Positions 28,784 to 35,554 of a stretch of 37,281 bases of DNA are shown piece by piece (the first letter of the stretch is position 1; each line of letters starts with the position of its first letter). Below the pieces are notes generated by a model. That model ran no database searches. It was given only the letters and a program-made list of their open reading frames with translations, and was not told the origin of the DNA. The stretch comes from Methanobacterium sp. PtaB.Bin024 (GTDB taxonomy: Archaea > Methanobacteriota > Methanobacteria > Methanobacteriales > Methanobacteriaceae). The DNA lies in NCBI GenBank assembly GCA_002067065.1, contig MVPY01000087.1, forward strand, positions 1 through 37,281, written 5' to 3'. The translations under genes and the position numbers were made by a program.

Positions 28784-29527
28784 ATGACAGAACTAATATG
28801 GGAATGTTTACTTATATCCATCGTTCTACTGTTTGGGGTTAACATAGGTCTGGCAATGGGACTAACAAGAATTCCTAACAAGAACATATTGTTTATATCC
28901 TTACTTTACGCTGCAATCCTATTTACTCTGAGTATACTGGCCAGTCGTGCCACACTGTTATACAGCGCAACCAGTGAGTACATATCCTGGATAGTAGGGT
29001 TCATTGGAGTTTTAACCATTTTAAGTGGAATTTTTACCATCATTAAATGGAGAAACGATGATGAAGGAAGGAAAGAAGAAGAGGAACGTGATTCTTTTCC
29101 ATCAAAAGCCGTATTATCTTCGCCCATTTGCTGTTTTGTAGGGTTTATGTTCACAGCAATATTGTTAAGTAAAACTATGGAATCATTTTATCTGGAAATT
29201 AACATTATAATGGCAGTGGTCCTATTTTTAATCATATTCGTATTCTATTCATTTTCTAAGTTTTTAAGGTATGCTAAAACTCCTTATCCTGTCTTATTAG
29301 GGAATTTCACGATTTTAAATGGGTTCTATTTTTTAATAGCTGCACTGTTCATCCCCACTATCCAATCAATGACTTCAGTTGAAACCAGCCCCCTGTCCAT
29401 AAATTCAACGACAAACCTGGTTTTCCTGATAATGGCAGCTGGAGGAGTATTTTTGTTGGGTGTTTATTTAAAAAAAGAGGGAATAACCAGTTTAAACGAT
29501 ATCTACCAGGGGACTCGTTTAAATTAA
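28784..29527 (+). CDS. DUF2162-type multi-pass membrane protein (putative transporter)
   Basis: A 247-residue membrane protein with about seven hydrophobic helices: ELIWECLLISIVLLFGVNIGLAM, ILFISLLYAAILFTL, YISWIVGFIGVLTILSGIFTII, then a charged cytoplasmic loop NDDEGRKEEEERD, SPICCFVGFMFTAILL, IIMAVVLFLIIFVFYSF, LLGNFTILNGFYFLIAALF and LVFLIMAAGGVFLLGVYL. I recognise it as the DUF2162 type that in methanogens sits beside ExbB-like and DUF2149 genes. The start may be ATG 28784 (GAG nine bases upstream) or ATG 28775; neither has a strong ribosome-binding site. It is the first gene of the operon and may be the channel or receptor partner of the energising unit. Confidence 0.75.
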   Translation: MTELIWECLLISIVLLFGVNIGLAMGLTRIPNKNILFISLLYAAILFTLSILASRATLLYSATSEYISWIVGFIGVLTILSGIFTIIKWRNDDEGRKEEEERDSFPSKAVLSSPICCFVGFMFTAILLSKTMESFYLEINIIMAVVLFLIIFVFYSFSKFLRYAKTPYPVLLGNFTILNGFYFLIAALFIPTIQSMTSVETSPLSINSTTNLVFLIMAAGGVFLLGVYLKKEGITSLNDIYQGTRLN

Positions 29528-29609
29528 AAAAATTAAAGGATAATATTCTTCAACGGAATCAGAATGAAATTAAAATGAGATATGCAGTGAAAAGATTAGG
29601 TGATAAACC

Positions 29610-30269
29610 ATGCAGATCATTGGAAGTGAAATTTTAACCAATTTATTGTATTTAATATCCCAGAGTTTGCTTATACCAGTTATAATTATCTTGGTAGTAT
29701 TCATAACTTATGCAGTTTTGAGTTTAGGCGGATTTTTAACTGAGAAATTTTCAAGGTCCAAGTTCGATGTGAATAAAACTGAAAAATTGATAAGGGCTAT
29801 TTCAAAATCTTCCACTCCAGAAGAGATGAAAGAAAAGGTCAGTGATAGCGAACTTGCAGATGATCATAAAGAAATTCTGATAAAAATAATTTCTAATTAT
29901 GATATTGGCCCATTAGCAAGAAAGGCATTAGCTACAAAATTAGCTGAAGAAGAAGAACTACAATATTCAAGTATTACTCAGAAAACTGATATATTAGTCA
30001 GATTAGGCCCGACTATGGGGCTTATGGGTACTTTAATTCCTTTAGGCCCAGGGTTAGGTGCCTTGGGATCTGGAGATATTAACACCCTGGCACAATCTCT
30101 GATGGTGGCTTTTGATACCACAGTAACAGGGTTAGCTGCGGGTTCAATTGGATTTATAATATCTCGATACAGGAAAAAATGGTACACTGATGAATTATCG
30201 ATTTTAGAGGCAATAGTAGAAGCAACTCTGGAGGGTTTGGACAAATGTCAAAAAAGAGGAAGTTTTTAG
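29610..30269 (+). CDS. MotA/TolQ/ExbB-type proton channel protein
   Basis: A 219-residue protein with three membrane segments: residues ~12-40 (LISQSLLIPVIIILVVFITYAVLSL) and two in the C-terminal part, ILVRLGPTMGLMGTLIPLGPGL and ALAQSLMVAFDTTVTGLAAGSIGFII-like. A long cytoplasmic loop lies between. LGPTMGLMGTLIPLG...AFDTTVTGLAAG is the TolQ/ExbB signature. In bacteria these pair with ExbD/TolR to convert proton motive force into work on TonB or TolA; archaea lack an outer membrane, so the partner is different. The start is ATG 29610 with AGGTGAT upstream. It overlaps the DUF2149 gene by 25 bases. Confidence 0.9.
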   Translation: MQIIGSEILTNLLYLISQSLLIPVIIILVVFITYAVLSLGGFLTEKFSRSKFDVNKTEKLIRAISKSSTPEEMKEKVSDSELADDHKEILIKIISNYDIGPLARKALATKLAEEEELQYSSITQKTDILVRLGPTMGLMGTLIPLGPGLGALGSGDINTLAQSLMVAFDTTVTGLAAGSIGFIISRYRKKWYTDELSILEAIVEATLEGLDKCQKRGSF

Positions 30270-30550
30270 ATGATGCTGGTGATGATGATCCCACATCTGG
30301 GATAGCTAACATGACAGATTCTATGCTGGTTTTGGCAGTGGGGTTTTTAATATTTGCAGTAATTGCTTTGCAGAGTAACCCTGCTTTAATATCATCATCT
30401 AGTGGATCCTCCCAAAATACAGTTCCTGTAAGCACTGGTGAAACTTTGAATGAAACTCCTGAGAATGAATCAGGATCCAGTGGTGGGTATCAAGAGGTGG
30501 GAACTGTATATAAAGATCCTGAAACTGGTAAACTTGTTATGGTTAGTTAG
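30245..30550 (+). CDS. DUF2149-type small membrane protein, ExbD-like partner
   Basis: A 101-residue protein with a charged N-terminus (SKKRKFLDDAGDDDP), then TSGIANMTDSMLVLAVGFLIFAVIAL, one helix preceded by an Asp at residue ~25, and an outward Ser/Gly/Glu-rich domain ending VYKDPETGKLVMVS. The topology and the Asp at the mouth of the helix match ExbD/TolR, whose Asp carries protons; the resemblance is in layout, not overall sequence. I recognise the DUF2149 family from its constant pairing with ExbB-like genes in methanogens. The start is ATG 30245 with GGAGGG about ten bases upstream inside the previous gene, so the two are translated together. Confidence 0.82.
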   Translation: MSKKRKFLDDAGDDDPTSGIANMTDSMLVLAVGFLIFAVIALQSNPALISSSSGSSQNTVPVSTGETLNETPENESGSSGGYQEVGTVYKDPETGKLVMVS

Positions 30551-30592
30551 CATCTCATCTTTCCTTATGTTATAAATTTGAAGTGTGATAGA

Positions 30593-31717
30593 ATGAATAA
30601 GAATCATTTAATTCTGATTACAGCAGTAGCTCTGATTGCAGCTTCTGGTTTAGGCTACTATTTAACAGAAACAGGTTATATATTGGGAGAAGGGAACACC
30701 ACCATAACAGACATGGCTGGTCGAAATTTAACAGTCCCTTCACCAATTAATAACGTATTATCAACATCTCCAACTGCCACAGGCATAGTTTATATGGTAG
30801 CTCCTGAAAAGCTGCTTGCCTTAAACTATCAAACCACATCTGAAGAACAGGAGTACATGCCAAATGAATATAAGGACCTGCCATCTGTAGGCGGATGGTA
30901 TGGATCACAGTCAGGCAGTTATGAACAATTCATTTCCATGGATCCAGACGTGGTGTTAGAAAGTATTGCTTCATCTAATTCCACCACATCCACAAATTAT
31001 CTATCCTCAATAGCCACCCTGGAAGAAAGACAGAAGAAATTCGGTTCAATACCAGTGGTGGGTGTAACTGATACCAGTGATGTCACCACTATTAATCCTT
31101 CCATTGAATTTATTGGAAAGTTACTGGGAAATGAAGATAAATCTGACAAATTGGTTTCATTCAATGAAAGAGTTCAAAAAGAAGTAACTAATGTAGTATC
31201 CACCATACCTGACAGCGAAAAAGTAAAAGTTTACTATGCTGAAGGTTCTGCAGGGCTTCAAACAGACCCTTCAGGTTCTGTACATGGGCAGTTGATTGAT
31301 TTCTGCGGCGGAGAAAACGTGGCGGATGTTCAGATACAGGGAGGAAGTGGAAAAACGGATGTATCCATGGAACAGGTTCTAAGCTGGGATCCAGAAGTTA
31401 TCATAACCACAGATCCAACTTTTTATGCGAGTGTTTACAGTAACTCCACCTGGAGTGCTGTAACCGCCGTTAAAAACAAAAGAGTCTACCTATCCCCACA
31501 ATCTCCTTTCAAATGGTTTGACAGACCCACTGGGGCGAATATGATTATTGGAATTCCGTGGGTTGCCAAGATACTATACCCTGACAAATTCCAGGATTTG
31601 GACTTAACAAGCGATGTTAAAGAGTTTTATTCAGAGTTTTATCACTATGACTTGAGTGATGATGAAGTTAAGAGTATCCTGGAAGGATCTGGCATGAATT
31701 CTAGCATGATAAGTTGA
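30593..31717 (+). CDS. Periplasmic-binding-type protein of a FecCD/BtuCD-type ABC importer
   Basis: A 374-residue extracytoplasmic binding protein with an N-terminal hydrophobic anchor (LILITAVALIAASGLGYYL); no lipobox is seen. ITDMAGRNLTVPSPINNVLSTSPTATGIVYMVAP is the usual start of the iron-siderophore/cobalamin/metal-chelate class III family, and DPDVVL, YYAEGS, QVLSWDPEVIITT, KNKRVYLSP follow. The start is ATG 30593 with AGTGTGAT upstream; a TTG at 30578 is also in frame. It lies 42 bases after the DUF2149 gene and 61 before the permease. The ligand cannot be read from the sequence; molybdate/tungstate chelates, iron, nickel or corrinoid all remain possible. Confidence 0.85.
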   Translation: MNKNHLILITAVALIAASGLGYYLTETGYILGEGNTTITDMAGRNLTVPSPINNVLSTSPTATGIVYMVAPEKLLALNYQTTSEEQEYMPNEYKDLPSVGGWYGSQSGSYEQFISMDPDVVLESIASSNSTTSTNYLSSIATLEERQKKFGSIPVVGVTDTSDVTTINPSIEFIGKLLGNEDKSDKLVSFNERVQKEVTNVVSTIPDSEKVKVYYAEGSAGLQTDPSGSVHGQLIDFCGGENVADVQIQGGSGKTDVSMEQVLSWDPEVIITTDPTFYASVYSNSTWSAVTAVKNKRVYLSPQSPFKWFDRPTGANMIIGIPWVAKILYPDKFQDLDLTSDVKEFYSEFYHYDLSDDEVKSILEGSGMNSSMIS

Positions 31718-31778
31718 ATAACAATGGATTCTGTCTGAAATAAACTAATGAATATAGATATGGGGATTGCAAGTTAAC

Positions 31779-32828
31779 ATGTCTGCTTTGAAAAGCCTAA
31801 AAAGAAGATTGTCAGTAAAAGGGAATACTAGAACCTGGTCAGTGAACACAATTTTAATCATACTACCTGTTGTTCTATTTTTCCTTTCATTTCTCATAGG
31901 TAGGTACCCCTTAACCCCTGTGGAAGTGGTAATGACCATATTTGCCAAGATTTTTCCATCTCTACAGGTTTCTGCAACAGCCACCACCATTGTTTGGGAA
32001 ATTAGATTACCACGCATAGTTGCAGCTATACTTGTGGGGGCTGCTTTGTCTGTAGCAGGAGCTGCCTTTCAGGGCACATTCAAAAACCCTCTGGTTTCAC
32101 CGGATATACTGGGTGTTTCTGCAGGGGCCGGATTCGGTGCTGCTGTAGCCATATTGTTTGTAGGAGTAACATTAATAACCCAGGTTTCAGCATTCATATG
32201 GGGAATGGTGGCAGTGACCCTCACCTATATTATCGGACGTTCCATTAAAAGTTCACCAATCCTGGGCATGGTATTAAGTGGTATGGCCATAGGATCTTTA
32301 TTTGGGGCACTGGTATCCCTATGTAAATACATGGCTGACCCCTTTGAAAAGTTACCCCAAATAGTTTACTGGTTAATGGGAAGTATTTCCTCGGTTGACA
32401 ATAGTGAGGTATTTATCGCTTCTATTCCAATAATTCTTGGAATCACAATATTATTCCTTTTAAGATGGAGGTTGAATATTCTGGCCATGGGTGATGAAGA
32501 AGCCCAATCTTTAGGAATAGAAACACAAAAATTGCGATTAATAATCATATGCTGCTGCACTCTTATAACTGCAGCTGCTGTATCCATAAGTGGAATAATT
32601 GGATGGGTTGGTCTAGTTATACCTCACATTAGCCGTATACTGGTGGGACCAGACCATAAAAATCTATTACCTGCCACCATATGTTTGGGAGCTTCTTTCC
32701 TTTTACTGGTGGACAATGTTTCAAGGACAATACTGATCACCGAAGTTCCTATAGGAATTTTAACAGCTTTAATAGGGGCACCATTCTTCTTATATCTTTT
32801 AAGAAGAGGACAAGGTAAATGGGTATGA
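31779..32828 (+). CDS. FecCD-family ABC importer permease
   Basis: A 349-residue integral membrane permease with about nine or ten helices. Family hallmarks: LPRIVAAILVGAALSVAGAAFQ, KNPLVSPDILGVSAGAGFGA, the cytoplasmic coupling loop MGDEEAQSLGI and GIIGWVGLVIPHISRILVGPDH near the end, then VPIGILTALIGAPFFLYLL. The start is placed at ATG 31779, with GGGGAT upstream; a TTG at 31767 is an alternative four codons earlier. It moves the substrate delivered by the binding protein, powered by the ATPase 119 bases downstream. Confidence 0.9.
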   Translation: MSALKSLKRRLSVKGNTRTWSVNTILIILPVVLFFLSFLIGRYPLTPVEVVMTIFAKIFPSLQVSATATTIVWEIRLPRIVAAILVGAALSVAGAAFQGTFKNPLVSPDILGVSAGAGFGAAVAILFVGVTLITQVSAFIWGMVAVTLTYIIGRSIKSSPILGMVLSGMAIGSLFGALVSLCKYMADPFEKLPQIVYWLMGSISSVDNSEVFIASIPIILGITILFLLRWRLNILAMGDEEAQSLGIETQKLRLIIICCCTLITAAAVSISGIIGWVGLVIPHISRILVGPDHKNLLPATICLGASFLLLVDNVSRTILITEVPIGILTALIGAPFFLYLLRRGQGKWV

Positions 32829-32947
32829 TCAGTTAATGAAATTAGTAATGAGGCTTAAATGGAAGGTATTTAGTTAGAAGGTTAGGTGAGGATTGTTCAG
32901 ATGGAATGAATTGGTTGAACTGGGAATAACGAAATGAGGGTGAATCA

Positions 32948-33757
32948 TTGAATATACTGGAAGTAAAGGATGCATCATTTGCTTATGAAGAAACCAAAAA
33001 CATATTTGAAGATATTAATCTGACAGTGGCTGAAGGTGATGTTGTCTGTATATTGGGGCCCAATGGTTGTGGTAAAACTACCCTGATAAAATGTTTAAAT
33101 AAACTACTTGAACTCAAGGAAGGGGCAGTTTATATCAATGGTAAAAATATCAAGGCGGTAGATCAAAGGGAAATAGCCAGAAATATAGGTTACATCCCTC
33201 AGGGCCATGTTCCAACATTTGCTTTCAGTGTGCTTGATGTGGTTTTAATGGGCAGAGCTCCTCACCTCGATTTTTTCGAAACACTTGGCAAGAAAGATTA
33301 CAAAATAGCTGAAAATGCCTTAAAAAAGTTTGGACTTTATGAATTAAGAGATAAACCATATACCACTTTAAGTGGTGGTGAACAACAGTTAGTCTTTTTT
33401 GCCAGGGTCATAGCCCAGGAACCCCACATGTTAATACTGGATGAACCAACCTCCCATTTAGACTTTGGTAATCAGCTTAAAACACTTGATACCATCTCAA
33501 AATTAGCCGAAGATGGCCTTTCAGTCATAATGACCTCTCACTATCCGGATCATGCATTCATATCATCAAATAAAGTTGCAATAATGAAAGATCATAAATT
33601 CATGGATATGGGTAAACCAGATGATGTTATAACCCGGGAAAATCTGGAAAAAGCATACGGAATTCATGTGGAAATAGTGGATGTAGGTTACAACCGGAAG
33701 ATTTGCGTTCCTTTAAGGACAGTTGAAGAAACTGAAATAATTTCATTTAAGAGTTAA
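32948..33757 (+). CDS. FecCD/BtuCD-type ABC importer ATP-binding protein
   Basis: A 269-residue ABC ATPase: Walker A GPNGCGKT (~37-44), Q-loop YIPQGH, signature LSGGEQQ (~141-147), Walker B MLILDEPTSH (~161-170), H-loop TSH (~196-198). The FAFSVLDVVLMGRAPH block is typical of iron-chelate/cobalamin importers (BtuD/FhuC). The start is TTG 32948 with GAGGGTGA upstream. The 119-base gap before it holds nothing I can identify. It is cytoplasmic and acts as a dimer with the permease. Confidence 0.92.
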   Translation: MNILEVKDASFAYEETKNIFEDINLTVAEGDVVCILGPNGCGKTTLIKCLNKLLELKEGAVYINGKNIKAVDQREIARNIGYIPQGHVPTFAFSVLDVVLMGRAPHLDFFETLGKKDYKIAENALKKFGLYELRDKPYTTLSGGEQQLVFFARVIAQEPHMLILDEPTSHLDFGNQLKTLDTISKLAEDGLSVIMTSHYPDHAFISSNKVAIMKDHKFMDMGKPDDVITRENLEKAYGIHVEIVDVGYNRKICVPLRTVEETEIISFKS

Positions 33758-33799
33758 CTGTTAGAATAAATGCTGATTATAGTTTAAAAAGGCGGTATT

Positions 33800-34372
33800 A
33801 TGAGTGATTATAAGGAATTATTAAAAAAAGCTGGTGAATTTCATGGGGATATATGTGGCGGAATAGTCGTGGGTACTAAATTAGCTATTTATGGTATGGA
33901 AAACATGGGAATGACGCCGGGTAGGAAAGATAAAAGGTTGATAGTGTTCACAGAAATTGACCGATGCATATCTGATGCCATATTGTCAGTAACTCGAACT
34001 TCTGTTGGTAAAAAATCTTTGAAACCCATGGGTTATGGTAAATTCGCAGCCACCTTTGTTAACATAGATACAGGAGAAGCAATCCGGGTCGTAGATATGG
34101 ATGCCAATAAAAAAGATAAAGAAAGTGAAGGTGGTAATGAAGAAACCATAGAAGAAATGATTGAACGAGTAGATAAGACTCCTGGAGAAGAATTATTTAA
34201 AATCCAGGAAGTATCAGTTAAAATAGATCCCAATGACCTACCAGGCAAACCCCTGGAAATAGCCACATGTGCAGTGTGTGGAGAAGTGGTGATGGATGGT
34301 AAACACCATTTAAAAGGTGGAAAGGCATATTGCACTTCCTGTTTTGATAGATCATATTATGAACTATTATAA
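33800..34372 (+). CDS. FmdE-family protein, third copy
   Basis: A 190-residue FmdE protein closest to the one at 20605-21186: HGDICGGIVVGTKLAIYGM (His ~15, Cys ~19), EIDRCISDAILSVTRTSVGKKSLKPMGYGKFAATF, an acidic linker (DKESEGGNEETIEEMIE) and a C-terminal zinc ribbon CAVCGE...CTSC. The start is ATG 33800 with GGCGGT upstream, 42 bases after the ATPase gene, so it is the last gene of the importer operon. Its place behind the ABC transporter suggests it receives or processes the imported metal species. It ends before two degenerate direct repeats and a terminator hairpin. Confidence 0.87.
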   Translation: MSDYKELLKKAGEFHGDICGGIVVGTKLAIYGMENMGMTPGRKDKRLIVFTEIDRCISDAILSVTRTSVGKKSLKPMGYGKFAATFVNIDTGEAIRVVDMDANKKDKESEGGNEETIEEMIERVDKTPGEELFKIQEVSVKIDPNDLPGKPLEIATCAVCGEVVMDGKHHLKGGKAYCTSCFDRSYYELL

Positions 34373-34410
34373 CTGGAAATGAACAGAATAAATGATTTAT
34401 TTAAAGTTAA

Positions 34411-34469
34411 TCAACGAAATAATAAGGGTCTATTCAGGATCAATGAAATAATAAAGGATCTATTCAAAG
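34411..34469 (+). repeat. Two imperfect ~30-base tandem direct repeats
   Basis: TCAAcGAAATAATAAgGG-TCTATTC... at 34411-34439 is followed directly by TCAAtGAAATAATAAaGGaTCTATTC... at 34440-34469. They lie between the FmdE stop and the terminator, with a third partial match (TTAATCA-like sequence) at each side. No function is evident; they are 3' untranslated sequence. Confidence 0.55.
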
Positions 34470-34503
34470 CTAATCAGATTCTATAAAAAATAAAATCAGT
34501 GAA

Positions 34504-34527
34504 GAACATCTTTATTTTAAGATGTTC
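34504..34527. terminator. Hairpin between convergent fmdE and methyltransferase genes
   Basis: A perfect 9-bp stem: GAACATCTT (34504-34512) and AAGATGTTC (34519-34527) around the loop TATTTT. On the + strand it is followed by ATCCTTTTTG. The right arm overlaps the stop codon of the methyltransferase on the - strand, so one hairpin may serve both transcripts. Confidence 0.65.
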
Positions 34528-35143
34528 ATCCTTTTTGAAATACTATAAGATAATGAGACATTGTTCCGTCGTCCAGGACTTCACCTACTTCAGTATCCAG
34601 TTGGACCATTTTCAAGTCCTGTTTAAGGAACATTTCTTCTAATTCTTCAGGACTTCTTTTGAATTTTACAGGAGGGCCATATCCAGTATCCAATTTTTTA
34701 TAGTCCATAACCGCTATTTTACCATCCGGTTTTATAATTCTTTTAAGCTCGATGATAGCTTCATCGGTGCTTTTTGTCATTACAAAATGATGGAAAACAT
34801 TAATTGAGAGGCATATATCCACAGTGTCATCATCAAGAGTGATTTTCCTGCTTATATCAGACTGAATGGGAATTACATTACTTATTCCTTCTTTATCCAG
34901 ATCTTTTTTCAAATCCTCAATGGAGGGCTGATAGGTATCCACAGCATATATGGTTGCCTCATCATTCATCATATCATAGGCTATCATGGTAGCGTGACCA
35001 TCACCACAACCTGCATCCATGAATACTTCGTTTCCTTTGAGATTCAATCTGGAAATCACGTCTCTGGCATCTATAAAAGATTCACTTGTTCTTCCCTTGA
35101 TACGATGACCATTAGATGGATGTAATCCGGTATCATTTGACAT
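34526..35143 (-). CDS. Class I SAM-dependent methyltransferase
   Basis: A 205-residue methyltransferase: motif I VFMDAGCGDGHATMIAYDM (residues ~40-58), strand 2 YAVDTYQPSIEDLKKDL, then DDDTVDICLSINVFHHF and ELKRIIKPDGKIAVMDYKKLD, the usual UbiE-like layout. The start is ATG 35143 with GGAG about ten bases upstream. It is convergent with the FmdE gene of the importer operon and shares its terminator hairpin. This is the third methyltransferase in the window and the second next to an FmdE gene. Substrate unknown. Confidence 0.87.
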   Translation of the reverse strand: MSNDTGLHPSNGHRIKGRTSESFIDARDVISRLNLKGNEVFMDAGCGDGHATMIAYDMMNDEATIYAVDTYQPSIEDLKKDLDKEGISNVIPIQSDISRKITLDDDTVDICLSINVFHHFVMTKSTDEAIIELKRIIKPDGKIAVMDYKKLDTGYGPPVKFKRSPEELEEMFLKQDLKMVQLDTEVGEVLDDGTMSHYLIVFQKG

Positions 35144-35554
35144 TTTTTTCTGTCTCCAATTACTTATCTTGTATTATTCGAAATGCTAATATATACATAT
35201 TTAGAGGTATTCTTCTATAAAAGTACACCTAAGAATAACAAAGATTCTCATAGGAATTACTGTTATCTAAAAAGATTTTATAATCCTAAATCGATATTAT
35301 TCAAATTTTGTCTTTTGCAATATCATTATCACAAATATAACTTTCCAATGACTCTTGAAATGTTTTTTAAAAGCATATGTCGTAAAATTAGAACTGTATA
35401 CTGTAAAAAATGGGTTAAATTTTTCCTGATGATTTGAATGTTTCTGCTATTTTTATAAATTTTTTTATGCAAAATGCATTTATATGCATATTGACAATTA
35501 GTTATATTGGGTTATTGAAATTTATTTCTTTATAAACGATGTGGGAGGTGAAAA
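35144..35554. promoter_or_regulatory. Intergenic region with the adhesin promoter
   Basis: About 410 AT-rich bases. A + strand TATA-like ATTTATATGC lies at 35479-35488, flanked by two ATGCAT palindromes (start site then about 35508). TTTATAAACGAT at 35529-35540 repeats the 12 bases found at 28689-28700. GGGAGGTGA (35543-35551) is the ribosome-binding site of the next gene. The frame 35183-35437 looks like random AT-rich sequence, with no ribosome-binding site. Confidence 0.6.

Noticed and set aside
28784..30550. DUF2162/ExbB/DUF2149 genes as a flagellar motor (MotAB)
   Set aside because: No MotB peptidoglycan-binding domain. The short DUF2149 and the ABC transporter context fit an Exb-like energiser better.
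34411..34469. CRISPR-like repeat
   Set aside because: Only two imperfect, directly adjacent copies with no spacers and no cas genes.
35183..35437. 84-codon ORF on the + strand before the adhesin
   Set aside because: No ribosome-binding site, composition typical of random AT-rich DNA (many F, K, Y, I), and no recognisable motif.
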